Part shown: piece by piece, positions 48,671-61,487 of the stretch
Numbering within the stretch: position 1 is the stretch's first letter
Layout: each line of letters opens with the position of its first letter
Origin: Trogon surrucura
Taxonomy: Eukaryota > Chordata > Aves > Trogoniformes > Trogonidae
Assembly (NCBI GenBank): GCA_020746105.1
Contig: CM036628.1
Span: 21,657,191-21,721,190 of the forward strand
Direction of reading: 5' to 3'
DNA length: 64,000 nt
The notes under the pieces: generated by a model
Database searches by the model: none
What the model was told of the DNA's origin: nothing
The model's input: only the letters and a program-made list of their open reading frames with translations
Position numbers and translations under genes: made by a program

Positions 48671-51600
48671 TAGGGCTGAAGAGGACTTCTCTAAATGCGC
48701 TGGTCCAGCCTTCCCATAGAGAAGACTGACACATAAGCAACATGCGTAAAATCTGCGGTGAACTGACGGCCAGTGAGGAACTACATGACTAAATGCTGTA
48801 TTATCACAGACACAAAATTACGTTTCTTCTTACCAGGTCCCTTATGTCAGGGTGTTCGGCAAACGGGACCTGTATAAGCTATCACACTTTATTGCCAAGT
48901 AAGCAGCTGTGCACTAGATATCCAGCACCATTTCTGAGAGGGAGCTCAGCTCCAAGGAGTCACCTTTTGGTCCTTCCCTAGACAGCAGCCTGGGTTCGAT
49001 GTGTCCCTTGCCTGGAGAGGGAGAATGTCCCAAATCAAAAGTGGGAGTCGCCTCTGACCTGTCGCCTTTACAAAGCATGGTACAAATGTACCTGACAGGT
49101 CTTCCCTGACTCCTCTAATGTATCTGCAGCTATTTCTAATTCCGTGTGCCAGACACACAGCAGAGATCAGCTGTGGCACACATAGGTCACCCACAGCAAA
49201 ATGCTCAAGTGGATTACAGGTGCATAATTCCAAGCTGTGAGAAAGTACAAAATCATGTTCTAAATGTCCATGTTATTTCCTATTTCCTGTGACTATCAAA
49301 CGGCTGTGAAATAAAAACAAGGCAAAGTAACCAAGAGACACGCTATCAGTTCAGGACATGAAATTTCACTGGCACTAATCCGGAAGATTTGCTCTTGACA
49401 AAGAAGATTTGATTGCTATAGCAGAGACAAGTTGTACAGAGGAACAATCATCGGCAATGCGGCAGCTGCTGATCGTAGGCCTTCAGGAGGCGTAAATGAG
49501 CCCTTGCCACGTTCAGGTCATGTTGTGGTTTTTCCCTTTGCAGAGGATTCAGTACCAGGAGAAAAAGCCAGACGAGCTGTTCCGGAGCCCAGTCCCACTG
49601 TCAGATGTGGGAGAGTTGTTGTAGAAGCTTCTGTTGTGCCTTTTTTTTTCCCTCTTAGTCTGAAGAAAACTCCTCTGGGAGGATGGGAAGATGCACCAGA
49701 CTAAAAACTGCTCTATACTTTCTGGAAAAATAATAACGAAAAGAAAAACCTACCCTGATTTTACTAGCAGTTAGAAATGTTCAAATGGGAACTGAGAGTC
49801 CTGTTCTTTTAACAAGCAATGCAGAAGAAGAAATATTATTTGAAAGGAAAAGCGGAAGAAGCCTTGAAACACTTCTGAAGACTCTCTGGAGCCAGGGGTG
49901 ATGCGAGCCCTGAAGCACTGGCTTGCAAAGCCCAGCAGCTCTCTTCTTCAGAAAGGGACCGGAGGGCAGGAGCTACAGAGTCAGAGGAAGCAAATGGCTT
50001 CAGAGGGCACAACCCTGGGCAGGGAGCACGTCTCCAGGGAGAAAAGTGCTAGGAGGAAAGTAAGAAGCAGAAAACTGCCTCCTCTCAGGCGAGTGGAAGC
50101 TGTCTCTGGAAGCAGCTCACTCTGAGAGCGCGTTTCTGACCTTCACTCGACTGGCACTACTGATCCCACAGCATCCTCCTGCACCTCCTCCAGCTCAAGC
50201 ATCTGCCACTGGATTCTGTTGTCCTTATCACAGTCACAGTCTCTTTCAATGGCTCTTACTCATCCTGGAATGGTTTTTAAGACACTGATGATTATTCCAG
50301 CTTGGATTAGTTTGCATTCATATTACAAAAAATATTTCTTACATTCAGTCCCTTCCTCTTTTCAGCTACACTTCATTCAACTCTGGTCCAAGAAAAGTAG
50401 AATTAGCCCATGCTTTCTTTTCTCTCTTTAACGTGATTGCTACATCCCCAGCTGCACTCACTAAAATTCCTCTCTTTTGCAGGGAAAAAAAAAGTTACAT
50501 CCACCATTTCCTTTAAATGCTAGATGCTGCACTCACACTCCTGGATAGTCTATGAAACCCTCACATTTCTTTTCAACATCCAAGATCTCAGGGCTAGACA
50601 CCCAGCTGAATCCCACCCCTGCTAGCCTGTGCCTAGGCACAGATGCAGATCAGCTGCAGGAATCAAAATGTGTCCCACGGCTTCACTTCTGCACCTGATC
50701 CAAGGGTTATTATGGTTTTAATAACCCGTTTCTCACACCAATCCAGGTCAGGTGCAGCCCGATTGTAGCTGCATCAGCTGCCCCCAAAAAAGGAGTTACT
50801 ACTGAGCTTAGCAGCATCAGTTCTGATGAACTGGGCTGTGAGGATTCCATTACTGTTTTCAATAATCTTGATCAAAGGTTAAGTGATAACTCATTAAGAA
50901 CACGGGGATAAATTAGCCTCTCTTTGTTAACCACCAATTAGTTCAAGGTGGAGCCTGAAGTTGTGAGCACCACAGTCTCCACCCTGCTGCTCCTGAGCAT
51001 CCTCCCTGCTCTGCCTTGGGCCAGGGACAGCACCAGTCCCTTGTGCACTCCTCTGCCATCACCTCCGTCTATCTCAAGCTTTCCCCCAGTAAATCACTTT
51101 CCCTTTCAATACATTTCTTGAAAGTCTTTTTTTTTTTAGTTCCAGGTAACTTGTTTTAAAGGTTTTGGCAATCCTGTAAACTACTAGTCATCAGGGTAGA
51201 AATTACTTGGTCATCTTCTTCCTCCAGCATACAGGTATCCAAGAACAGTTACTTGGAAGTGAGCAAAAGAACAAGTAAGCATCTGTGCTTGTCTATTTCT
51301 CTGCAGCACGATCTACAGGAGTGAGTGCAAAAGGAAATAAAACTCAAAGATGCTCCAGCTAAAATAAGTAAGGGATGAGAAGAACGTTTCCATGTTGTGT
51401 TCACTGTGAATCAGAAGGAAGACAGCTCAGCCAGGCCCATTAGCAAGCTCTGAATTATTCGCTGTCCTGGAAGCATCTAATGTAATGATAAAGGCAAAAA
51501 TGTTCTGAAAGAGACATGAAGTTATTCTTTTTCTTTATTGGGCTGTTCTGAAAGAATCAGGATTGAGTCATGGAAAACAGGAGTCTGTCGGTACAGGGTA

Positions 51601-54600
51601 GCACGTCAGGGAAAGCAAAAAAACCAACGGAGTCAAACTGTCCCAAAGGTTGCTTTCTCTGTGGTGCAGTCTGACAAGACCTCATATGCCACTAGAAAAT
51701 ATTCTTTAGGATAGTATCATTAATTTCTTTAATACTCCTGAATTTCAAACAGGAATGATGCCACTGGGCCTCAGTCATCATCGTAACTCATTTCCTACAG
51801 AGACTACAATTGTGTCTAGGAATTTAGGAGGCTCTCAGCTTGGAGGAAATGCTTGAAATGAGAGAACTGCAGAAGGGAAAGAAATAGAGTTTGAGATTGT
51901 ATTACCTCTTTTTTAACAGTCAGAACCTGAAAAGAAATACAAAAATCCTCCTCTGTGGGAGGTTTCCAACACAGACTACAGCTTTTCACATTTTTTCTTT
52001 TCTGCTGATGGTTACTTAAATTAAGGAACTTCAGGTTGGACAGACTTGAGCAACGAACAGATACAGATAGTTTCTTTGAGGGCTTATATTCCTTTGTTCA
52101 TCACTAGATTATGCAGCAATTACAGTTGTCCTGAAATTAGGACGTGGAGCAATTTTAGGGAGTCAAAAAAATCTAAGAACGTTTCCCCTCATTCACTTTT
52201 TAGTTACTTGGTTCGACTCGGTAACAACTTTACTTTGCAGGTCTGTGGTGGCTTTGAAGTTGCTACGTGGAGGGAGTAAGGGAGGAACAAGAGCAGAGCT
52301 GGCAAAGTCACAGCCACTCACCTTCAGAGTCACCCCTCTGCTCCGGTCTCCTCGAGTTCATGGAAGAAAGAAGAATTTGCTTTCAAACAATAGGAACCAC
52401 GTGATTTTACCCTGAAAGAGCTCTCCCCAGCCTGAGCACTTGAGGAACTACTCGTCATCAAGCACGGCTTCTTTTATAAAGTTGCCAGTTAATTAGTCAT
52501 TTCCCTCATGGAGCACCTGGGACTTTCTCTCGTGTCTCAGAGAAAGCAGCTGTGACTACGCTAAGGAGAGCAGAAGCAGCAGACCCAGCCACAAAGAGGT
52601 GGGCTTTGAAGAGCAGTTTTGCCCTGCCCTCAGCCTCGGAGCTGCTCCAGGCTGGCCCCGGCTCTGTCTGGCCGGGCACTTGCTGGGATGCTGCCCCGGC
52701 GCAGGGCACCCTTAGCTCTAATCCTGATCCATTTGAAATGAAAAGCATTCTTATTGTCTGTGTTTTTCTAACATTTCCCAGAATTTAGCCCCACGAAAGA
52801 TTAAAAATAATAGTCTGTTTGGGAACAAGATGTCTCATTTCGTAAGCTCAAAACAGCACCTCCAACGCCGGCCAAAAAAAGGGTTTATGTGGCTGGCCAT
52901 CAGGGTGCACGTGATTTGCACATAAATCTTAACCCCAGAAGGTATTATGAATTTGTAATTATAGACAATGTGAAGCCAAGTAGCCCAAGTATCCAAACTT
53001 CTCCCAGGCTGGGTAGAGAGTTCTGTGCCTGGCAGGTTTTTAAACCCCTTCAGACAGCAGGATAACGCTCAAACAGCCTTGAGAGTCTTGAATGGAAGTG
53101 GCTATTAGTGCAAAGTTGTTATTATTATCAGCAACAACATCTTAAGTTGCTGAACCTCAGAGGGTAGTACAGAATGTCTCCATAATTAAACAGTGGCTCT
53201 TTCTGAGTCATATTGGAACATTTGCTGTGAGTCAACCTGAAGCAGAACAACAAGCCCCACAAACAAAGGATGCCTTTCTATCCCATGATCCGCGGTTGTG
53301 CCCTGACACGCGCTGGGCAGCACGCTTCTGCAGCAAGTGCTGAGCAGCTAGAGTTGCTGGAAGGTGAGGCAGTAACAATCCCGAGCTGCTGGCAAAGGAT
53401 TCAGGAACGCTGAAAAGATCCTTATGCCTGTGAAACAAAAATCAAAGACAAGACTTCTGCCAGGACATTTGGGTTTGGATTTTTATTTGGTTTAGTGCCT
53501 TTTTGCTACAGAAAAAGTGGGTCAAGCAGAGACAAAACCAGACCCGAGTTTCTAGTCTCCACCTTGGTCAGTCTGTTACTAATTAGCATCTCGGACAACG
53601 ATGACTTCTTTTCCCTCTGTTTTCTAACTTCTCAGAGCTGAAACACAAGACTCGGAAGGTGTGCTGATGTCTGTGTTAAATGTTTTGACAGCAACGAAGA
53701 ACGTGTCTTGGAGTGTTAGTGAGGAGAATCGGCACTAACCAAGATGTTTTGATAGCGTGTTGGAAAGGGCTGGAGAGGGGTTACCCAGGGCCGGAACCCA
53801 TAGCACCAGGCTGAGGTGATCTGCCATGAACTTCGGACAAACTCGGGGTGCAGAGAGTCAGGAGCGAGGATCCTTGGAAGAGCTTTTGTGGATGGGGCCA
53901 TGCCAGTGTGTGGTTGCTCCTCCTGATCTGGGTGGGCTCTATCTGGAGAGCTGTGACACGGACCACAGACCACAGGCATCTATCACCGATGTCTTGGGTG
54001 ACTTTAACTGTTATTTGAAGGGTTACTGATGACGTTAAACATTATTGTTGTCTCTGGCTGAATGTCTGGGGAGAACTGCAGTTTGCTTTTCCCTTCCCTC
54101 TGCTTGAGTAAAATAGGAGATACGATGTTTATATGAAACAAAACCTGTGCTAAAAGAAAACTGCCCAGCCTAGGAAGACGGGGCTTTTGGCTGATGGTGC
54201 TCAGTGCCATTCCAGCTCTGACATGATCAGCTTTGTGGGCTCTTCTGCGCGGTTTGTCAGGAAGCGTGGTGCTGGGCAGGCCTGGAGGGCAGCCCCAGCA
54301 CCCAGCGCTTAGGGGGCAGGCAGGGCTGGTGGCCGCCTGTGGGGAGATGAAGGGGCTGGTGGTCACCCGCAGGGATACGGGGAGCCCAGGCAGGACAGGG
54401 CCAAGCCTAGCTCCTGGGCACAGCGGGAACCTGCTCCGATGGCGACACCAGCTGAGCCCATGCTGCAAAAACCAGAGGCCGACATGGACACTGCCAGCTC
54501 TTCTGCTTTTTATAGCTGGCTAGAGATGAGAAACGCTTCATTGTGAGCAACAACTAAATACTACTCAGGTCCATTTGGCACAGGGATCCTTCCCCTCCAA

Positions 54601-57600
54601 GCCTGTCCTCCTGCTGCTGATCTTCCTCCTCACCAATACCCGATTGTTCCTAAATAATACACACTTGCCAGCAAGTATCTTGCGCTTAACCCTGTGAGAC
54701 ATCTTATCTCTGCCTACCTTGATTTTCATTTAAATATTAGAGAAGATAGCAAATATATGTAGGAAGGAGATAGAAGAGCAGTCTGTGAGACTGTGGGACA
54801 TGGCACAGGGTTTACACCTCATCTAAGTTATGCATTTACTTCTTGAGTGACCTTTGCCAAGATACTGTCACCCATTGTCACACGGGGAATCAGGGCTTGG
54901 GTTTCACTTGGTGCTGCAAGAAACAGAAGTGAGGAAGCTCAGCAATCTCTAATGTGACACAGCTGGAACCCAGAAAGGGGGTAAAACTGTTTTCCTAGAG
55001 CACATTCCTCAATATTTTAGTTCATAGGATACTAGATTTTACTCTTTTCCCTGAGAATTAGAAACAAAACATATATTTGTAAATTGATGGTATGTTTTGA
55101 CTGACTGCAAAACTCTGTAAGTTCTTCTCTCTTAAAACATGATCTTCCCTAAGTATCAGCAATCTACTCTTAACGAGTGTAAGGAATCAGTCGTTCTCTC
55201 CTCTGGGAGCCTCCTTCCCTTCCAAAGCCCCTGCAGACTTTCCCTCAATTAATTCTCCACATTCTGCCTCTGAACCGTGCTCTGCAGACTTGGCTGATGG
55301 CGCTTTGCCACAGCCAATTGACTATCGCTGTAATATGTAGCAAGAAAATGCCAGGGAGGAGCATGCTCAGCAGGAATGAAGCAAATTATTTCCATATCTT
55401 CATAGTGTTCTAGCATCAGATTACCAAATGTAACATGTAGACAACCTACTGAAAAGATTCTTTTTAATTGTGTGAAGGACACCAGAACCTGACTGAGTTC
55501 TGCCACTTGCAGGATCGTGCCCTGTGTAGGGAATTTGTTGTGCTGGGCAACCCAGTTAACATCTGCTGCCTTTCCCTTCCACATGGTGACATTTATTCCC
55601 CACTCCCTTAAGACAAAGCACACAGGAATCTGCTGACTCTCCTCCATCCTGTTTAGTAATTTACATGTCTTCAGCCTACAGAAAAGCTGGGCAATCCCCT
55701 TCGCCTTGCAGTCTAAGGATAGACCCCAGAAAGGTACAGATGTACAAACCTTCATTTAAAATCCCTCAGTTCCATCTCCCCTGACCTGCTCACCCAGCTG
55801 TATCTCAAAGCATAACCTCCCGAGGGAGCTTTCAATCGTTCTTTTGGGTAGAGCACTCAGGTCCGTCGCTGCTTTCCTAGGAGGTGCTGGTCTGTGCAAG
55901 CAAGATGTGTCCAGGTAGGCTTTGTCATTAAGATCGTTTTTCATGTAATAGAACAGAAAATTCCAGCTCCATGGTTACCTTTTTAGTAGCAAGTATTTTG
56001 TACACTTACAGTCTTACCGTCAAGCAGCGTGACATCTCAGCCACTGCCAGAAGCCTGTCAGGACACAGGCTTTGCAGTCGCAGCCCAATTACACAGTGAC
56101 ACCGTGGCAGCGCCGGGAAATGGCATGGGCTGAGCAGGCAGGAGAGTGCCTCAGAACCCATTGCTTCTTCAGCATCTAAATGACTTCTTAACAGCAAAGA
56201 AATCCAATAGCTTGTTGCAAAGCTCTTAGCAAAAGGAATTATTATTGCCGTGCTCATTTGTAGCCACCTGTGGCCTGAACCAGCAGAGAACAAACTGCAG
56301 GTTCCCAGGCTTCCCTGAACATTCATAAATTACTCCAGCTTCTGCATGAAGTGAAAGTAACCTACAAGCAAGTGCCAGAATAAATTCGTCTGGCTTCCAG
56401 GCGAGCCGACCATCTCTCACTGTTCGCAAAGTGCTGAGGAACATGTGAGAAAGTGCCTGATTATCCACACTGGACTGTGGGACAGAGATAAAAATGCATG
56501 AGTGAATGAAGCTGAGGCTTCATCGATCCAATCTGGATTTAAAACTTTCAATTTAAGTGACAGCTAGATAAAGTCTGAGAGCTTAGCTGCCAACAGGCAA
56601 CAAATTACCTCCTTTTCAGACATGGAAGAAAGAACCTGTATCAGCAACTACTTAAGAGCTGGTAGAGGAGTTAGTCTTGTCAAAGAAAGTGATTCATTTT
56701 TACAGAATTTACCTGATTCCTCAAGAGCTGGGCAATATTCACAGCACAAATCACCAACCCTGGGTTCTCCAAACGTGTGCTTTAACACCTTACTGGACAC
56801 CACAGGAGCACACGTGCACATCCTGCTCCATCCCAGCCATTGTTCCCACCACCACCAACATTCTTCCGTACACAAGGACAAGACAATTTCTTCATAACTA
56901 ACCGAGAGAGCTTTCCTCTTCTGTGCCCAGCAGACGCGCTGCCAGCAGCATCGCACCCTTCCAGTCGCGCCCTGCGCCCGGCTCCTGCCCACACCTTCTC
57001 CTGGGACTGAGTCACTGCCTTGGTCTTGCTCTAGGGCTGATGGGGGGCGGGTGACTGTTTTATCTCTCCCCTCCTTCCCACGGCTTAAGGATGCAGACGG
57101 AGATCTGTCTCTCGCAAACACTGAAGGATATGAGATTTATAAAGAACACCTACTGAGTAATGGATTTACTTTGCCCAGAACAGGAACAAATTAACAAACA
57201 AATCGATTTCCAAGACAGGCTGTCTTTGAATTTTAACACCATAAATGCTAATTTCCAGTAATAGCTGTTTCACCAAACACATGCCCAGTCCTGCTGCTCT
57301 CACATCGCCAGAATAGCCTGTGACTAAACCCATCGATTGTTTCCGAGACGAACGCTTTGGCAAGTTTGGCGCCTTGCGTTTGCACGTAGCCCTGTTCCTG
57401 CAGGCCACAGAGGAAGAAGCTGGAGGTCAGCTTGTACTTCTCCGATCCATCCTTGGATTGCGATCTTGCAGATCACCTTGCTTTGGCAGCTGGTGAGCTT
57501 GCACTCCTTTCCCCAAGCAGGGGGATAGATGCACATAGCTCCAGACTTGCAAACACTCCTGTAATTTGCTGTGCCAACAAAATCGTAAGCACTGTAAACA

Positions 57601-58327
57601 ATCCACAGGGCAATTATATACGACAAAGCAAGCTGAAGCCACACATTTAATTCAGAACTGGGGGCTGCATTACAGCCAAAAGACATTAAAATCCTTTTAC
57701 TGACAATTACCTGTGCCTCAGCTTAACTCGACACTTGTTTTGAGAAAAAAAAGATCAAGACAGCATTGTGTACTTCCACGTGCACACCCAAAAGACACCC
57801 TGCTTTTGCCTCACACATCTCGCATCCTTAGCACAAGCGGGAACATAAGGAAGGTCAGCCGAGCACCAGCACCCACACAGGGCGAGGACACGACTGTCTG
57901 CCTGCTACAGGATCGCAGCGGTGCCGGCGCCCCTTACCGAGCAAGCTGCCAGCACTAGTGAAGGGATTTTCACCTCAGCCCTGCTGCAAACATCCAGCTG
58001 CTGCCACGAAAATGAGTCGCTCAGCTTGCAGTCATCTAAGACAGCCTGGAAGAGCGTGGGTAACGTTCAGTAGGGAAGTGATCATCTAGGTGAGCTTCTG
58101 CGAGGTTTGTCACACCTAACTGGGGCCTAGGAAGGGTAATAGTAGAGCTGCAGACAAACAGCACTGCCCAAAGTAGCTACAATAGGAAATAGTAGCTGCT
58201 GCTTGTACTTATCCCATGCAAAACCCAAGAGACCAGTTCCTCCATGAAGATAAGCCTTTCTGCACTCATAGTGGCAGCATGTATTAACACGGGGTGGTTT
58301 TTTTCACTGTGGTGATTTTTTGTTGTT

Positions 58328-58342
58328 TGTGTGTGTGTGTGT
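58328..58342. repeat. (TG)n microsatellite
   Basis: A short uninterrupted TG dinucleotide run lies in T-rich DNA. No gene context. Confidence 0.8.
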
Positions 58343-60124
58343 TGGTTTTTTAATAGTAAACTGCCTAAAAGTGTGTATACATGTATTTCTATCTTTCCGT
58401 CCCTATGAGCTGAGCCATGTTAATGAATCACCTCAGCACTTCTTATCCTTTTCAGCATGCATTACTGCAAACCACTTACCCTGAACTACTACTGAACAGA
58501 GTTTTCCCTGATCTGGTTTGTTTTGCAATAGCAAAAGCAGCAGGAGTGCCGGCACGACCCACTGCCCCAGCTCCACGCAGGAGCTGTTGCCATCCCAGTG
58601 TCTCCGTGCCAAGGCCCTGATCCTGCCCACCTTGCTGGCTTCCTGAGAAAGGGACTCCTGGGTACCATATATGCATCAGGGATGGCACAAACAAGAGAAG
58701 GTAGGATGCTCAGGCAGAAGGCTTGCTGCCAAAGCAAACACACACACACGTTTGCAGGCTCCAGCTCCGAGTCACCAGAACCGTGAAACATCTCTCCTCC
58801 TCCGCCTCATGCACCCATGGGCTGGGAGAGCCAACTTGTGATGAGAGGCAGTTGTGAAGTTGCTGATAAACTGTTCTTCGTCACAGTTTGTTGCAACAGA
58901 CAGTTTAAGCAAAATGATCTGGTGGTTGTTTTTTTTCCAAAGCTTCCCCTTGCGTTTTCTCAGTCTGGAGTGGAATTGCTTATCAGAGGACACAGTCCTC
59001 TCCAGAACAGCCCCTTGGCCGAGACCTCCTCCAGGGCGTAGGCTCACGAGTGTCCTAACCACCAACACTGAGAAGAGACCTCCACCACCGATGCTCCACT
59101 TGGCCCAGAAAACATTAGAGTGGAGGAATTTTGGCAGCCTGCTGTTTAAGGAAAGCGTGCAGACCCAGACAAGGTGACTTCCCTCTTTCTGCTTTCTTGA
59201 AGGAAGTAAATAGATTTGCAATAACTTCCTTGTCTCAGTGTGGGCTGAAAACATTTTTGATCTATTTTTTCATAAGCCAAGGGGGATTAAAAAAAATAAA
59301 AGAAAAAGTTTCCTGCTTGGTTCTTACTTCTGATGACATAGCTTCTACAATTCACCCAGGACTGGTAGGGTTGTAAACCTCTGGTTAGCAACAGCAGCTG
59401 AACCAGGGTTGTAAATGAGCAAAGAGAACCCATGTTCAGAGCATTCAACAGCCCTCCAGCTCCTCACCAGGCTTAATCAAGTGTAATGAAAGGAAATTAA
59501 TGAGCTTTGTCACTATTGCCAAAGGAAAGGGCAGCTGGAAATATGCAGGAACCCAATACGAACTGAGCATGATTAAGTATAACTATTGTTCTGAATAAAA
59601 TGGTGCTGTTATACCTAAAGAGCCTACAGCAGTCCCTTGTCATCACAGCCATTTAGCGGGTTCTGCTTTAATTGCTTCCAAAAGCCACCCAGAAAGGATT
59701 TCTTTTACACCCTTTCCAATTTAAAACCAGGGACAGAAATATGTAAGCATTAACCTGCATCCATTTAGTGCGGATTCAGTGGGAGAGCCAGGAAGATGGA
59801 TATTTTACAGGGAACTGCTTGGTACTCAGCCCACAGGGCCACATGGCTGTGACATGTGGGAGCACGGCTGCCATAGGAGGGTGGCTACCACAGCCCATGG
59901 TGGGGCTAGTCATGGGATGCAGCCTGCAGCCCCAGCTCGCCTCCTGACCGGCAGCCATAGCAGAGGGAGCAACACACCAAGGCACGCGCCCAAGGCCCGA
60001 GGGGAGGCACTGCGTCCCCGTCCCCTCCTGGCTCCCAGCAGGCTCCCTCAGCACCCAGCCCCTCTCCCCCTGGGGACCACCACCAGCCACAGAGGGGGCA
60101 GTAGACAGCAACACACCACGAGCA

Positions 60125-60134
60125 TTTATTTATT
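60125..60134 (-). terminator. Candidate polyA signal for HEPHL1 (double AATAAA)
   Basis: TTTATTTATT on the plus strand gives two overlapping AATAAA hexamers on the minus strand, about 1.1 kb beyond the HEPHL1 stop codon. This is inferred from position. Confidence 0.35.
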
Positions 60135-61242
60135 AGGACGGGCCTCTCCCTCTCCAACACCCACGACGACCCTGTGCCACCTAGAAGGCGAGAGTCCCCT
60201 CGCCAGGGCAAGCGCTCCCTTACCTCAGGCAGTACCACCCCACCCTCCCGGGACTGCAGCGTATTAGCCCCACGCTGATCAACTCCACCAGCACATCAGT
60301 CTTCTCCTTCGGCGTTGCCACACTTGCCAGGACAAAAGTGCCACCGTGCCATGACGGGGGAAGCACTCTCTGACTACTTCTGTCCCAAGCATAAAGTCCG
60401 GCTCACGCAGGACGGAGCCTTTGGCTTGGCTCACAGCAGCAACACGGCAACAGCTCGACTCCAGAGGCAAGTTCAATAAGACACAGAGGGGCCGAGGCAC
60501 AGCCCCTCATGCACAGACCGACAGAACTGCGACATGAGGAAGGCACGGGGATGCCCCGCAGCACTTGGAAAAGCTGCTTCTCCCAGCACAAGACAGGAAG
60601 CCTGATCCCAAAGCCCATCGCCTGGGGTACCGAGAGCAGAAGGACACATCGGGGCAGGGCTGCTGGGGAGGCAGAGCTGTCACTGTGGTCCTTGATGGAG
60701 CATTCTCATGCCAGCACATGTAATGCCCTGAACTTGCATCTGTCCAATTACTTGTCAAAAAAAGTAGTAATCCAAATCTAAATTAATATTTTCTCTTCTG
60801 TATTCTTAACCGATTCACACAAATGAAAAGATTACCTTTCCCCTTCAGATTAATTACTTTAAAGGCTCACAGTTCCTTGGGAGACAATTCCCAACTCAAC
60901 TCTGGCAATGGAGCAAGACTGGAATCTGGCCTAAGCTAGTCTGCTGAGAAAGACAAAGTGGAGTTGTTCTGGCAAGAAGAAAATATGTCTCCTCTCTTTC
61001 TTGGGGAAGAGGAGTATTTTAGAAGGACCTTTCTAGGACCTTTAGTCAGTTCAAATTGTCCTCAGATCTCTTCTGGACAGACTTCCTTACAGAGTGCTGA
61101 GGAGGATATGTGAAGAGGTCAGGGCTCCAGCTTTTCCCTCTTTGGCTTCTAGCAGTACAATGTATGATTAAAACGATGCTCCAAAGCCTTTGCTGTGGAC
61201 AACAATCCAGCCTCTGCTCCAAGCAGAGTTTGTATACAGCTT

Positions 61243-61487
61243 TTATAGAGCCACATTCTTTTTAGACATGAGTTTGAATCCATCATCTAGGATGGACCTC
61301 CGATTGCGTCTTAACCTCTTCTGTCTCTCCAGATAGATGATCACTCCCAGGAGGAAGCAGACAACCAGGAAGAACATAATTCCTACAACAGTTAGAGCGA
61401 TGACTGTGGCCTCTATCTGTCCTTGAGCCAACTTAGTTCCAAAAAGCGTGATCTTCTGGGACGCGTCTGTATCCTCAGGTGGCAGCT
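61243..61487 (-). CDS. HEPHL1: HEPHL1 last coding exon (TM helix and tail)
   Basis: The acceptor is TTTCAG, with the exon opening in phase 1. It encodes a short ectodomain linker ([16 protein letters not shown]), the transmembrane helix, a basic stop-transfer segment ([10 protein letters not shown]) and a tail ending NVAL and TAA. The orientation fits a type I membrane protein. Confidence 0.88.

Noticed and set aside
56800-56960. Minus-strand frame with LCTEECWWWWEQW, resembling the folate receptor/IZUMO1R motif LCxEDCxxWWEDC, in the syntenic place for IZUMO1R
   Set aside because: The W run comes from a simple TGG repeat, the following SYTC and SNWxxGW hallmarks are absent, and no neighbouring exon with the other conserved cysteines was found.
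57324-57686. 120-codon minus-strand frame with a hydrophobic start and several cysteines, considered as a PANX1 or frizzled-like exon
   Set aside because: It does not match pannexin segments that I know, and the cysteine spacing fits no family I can name.
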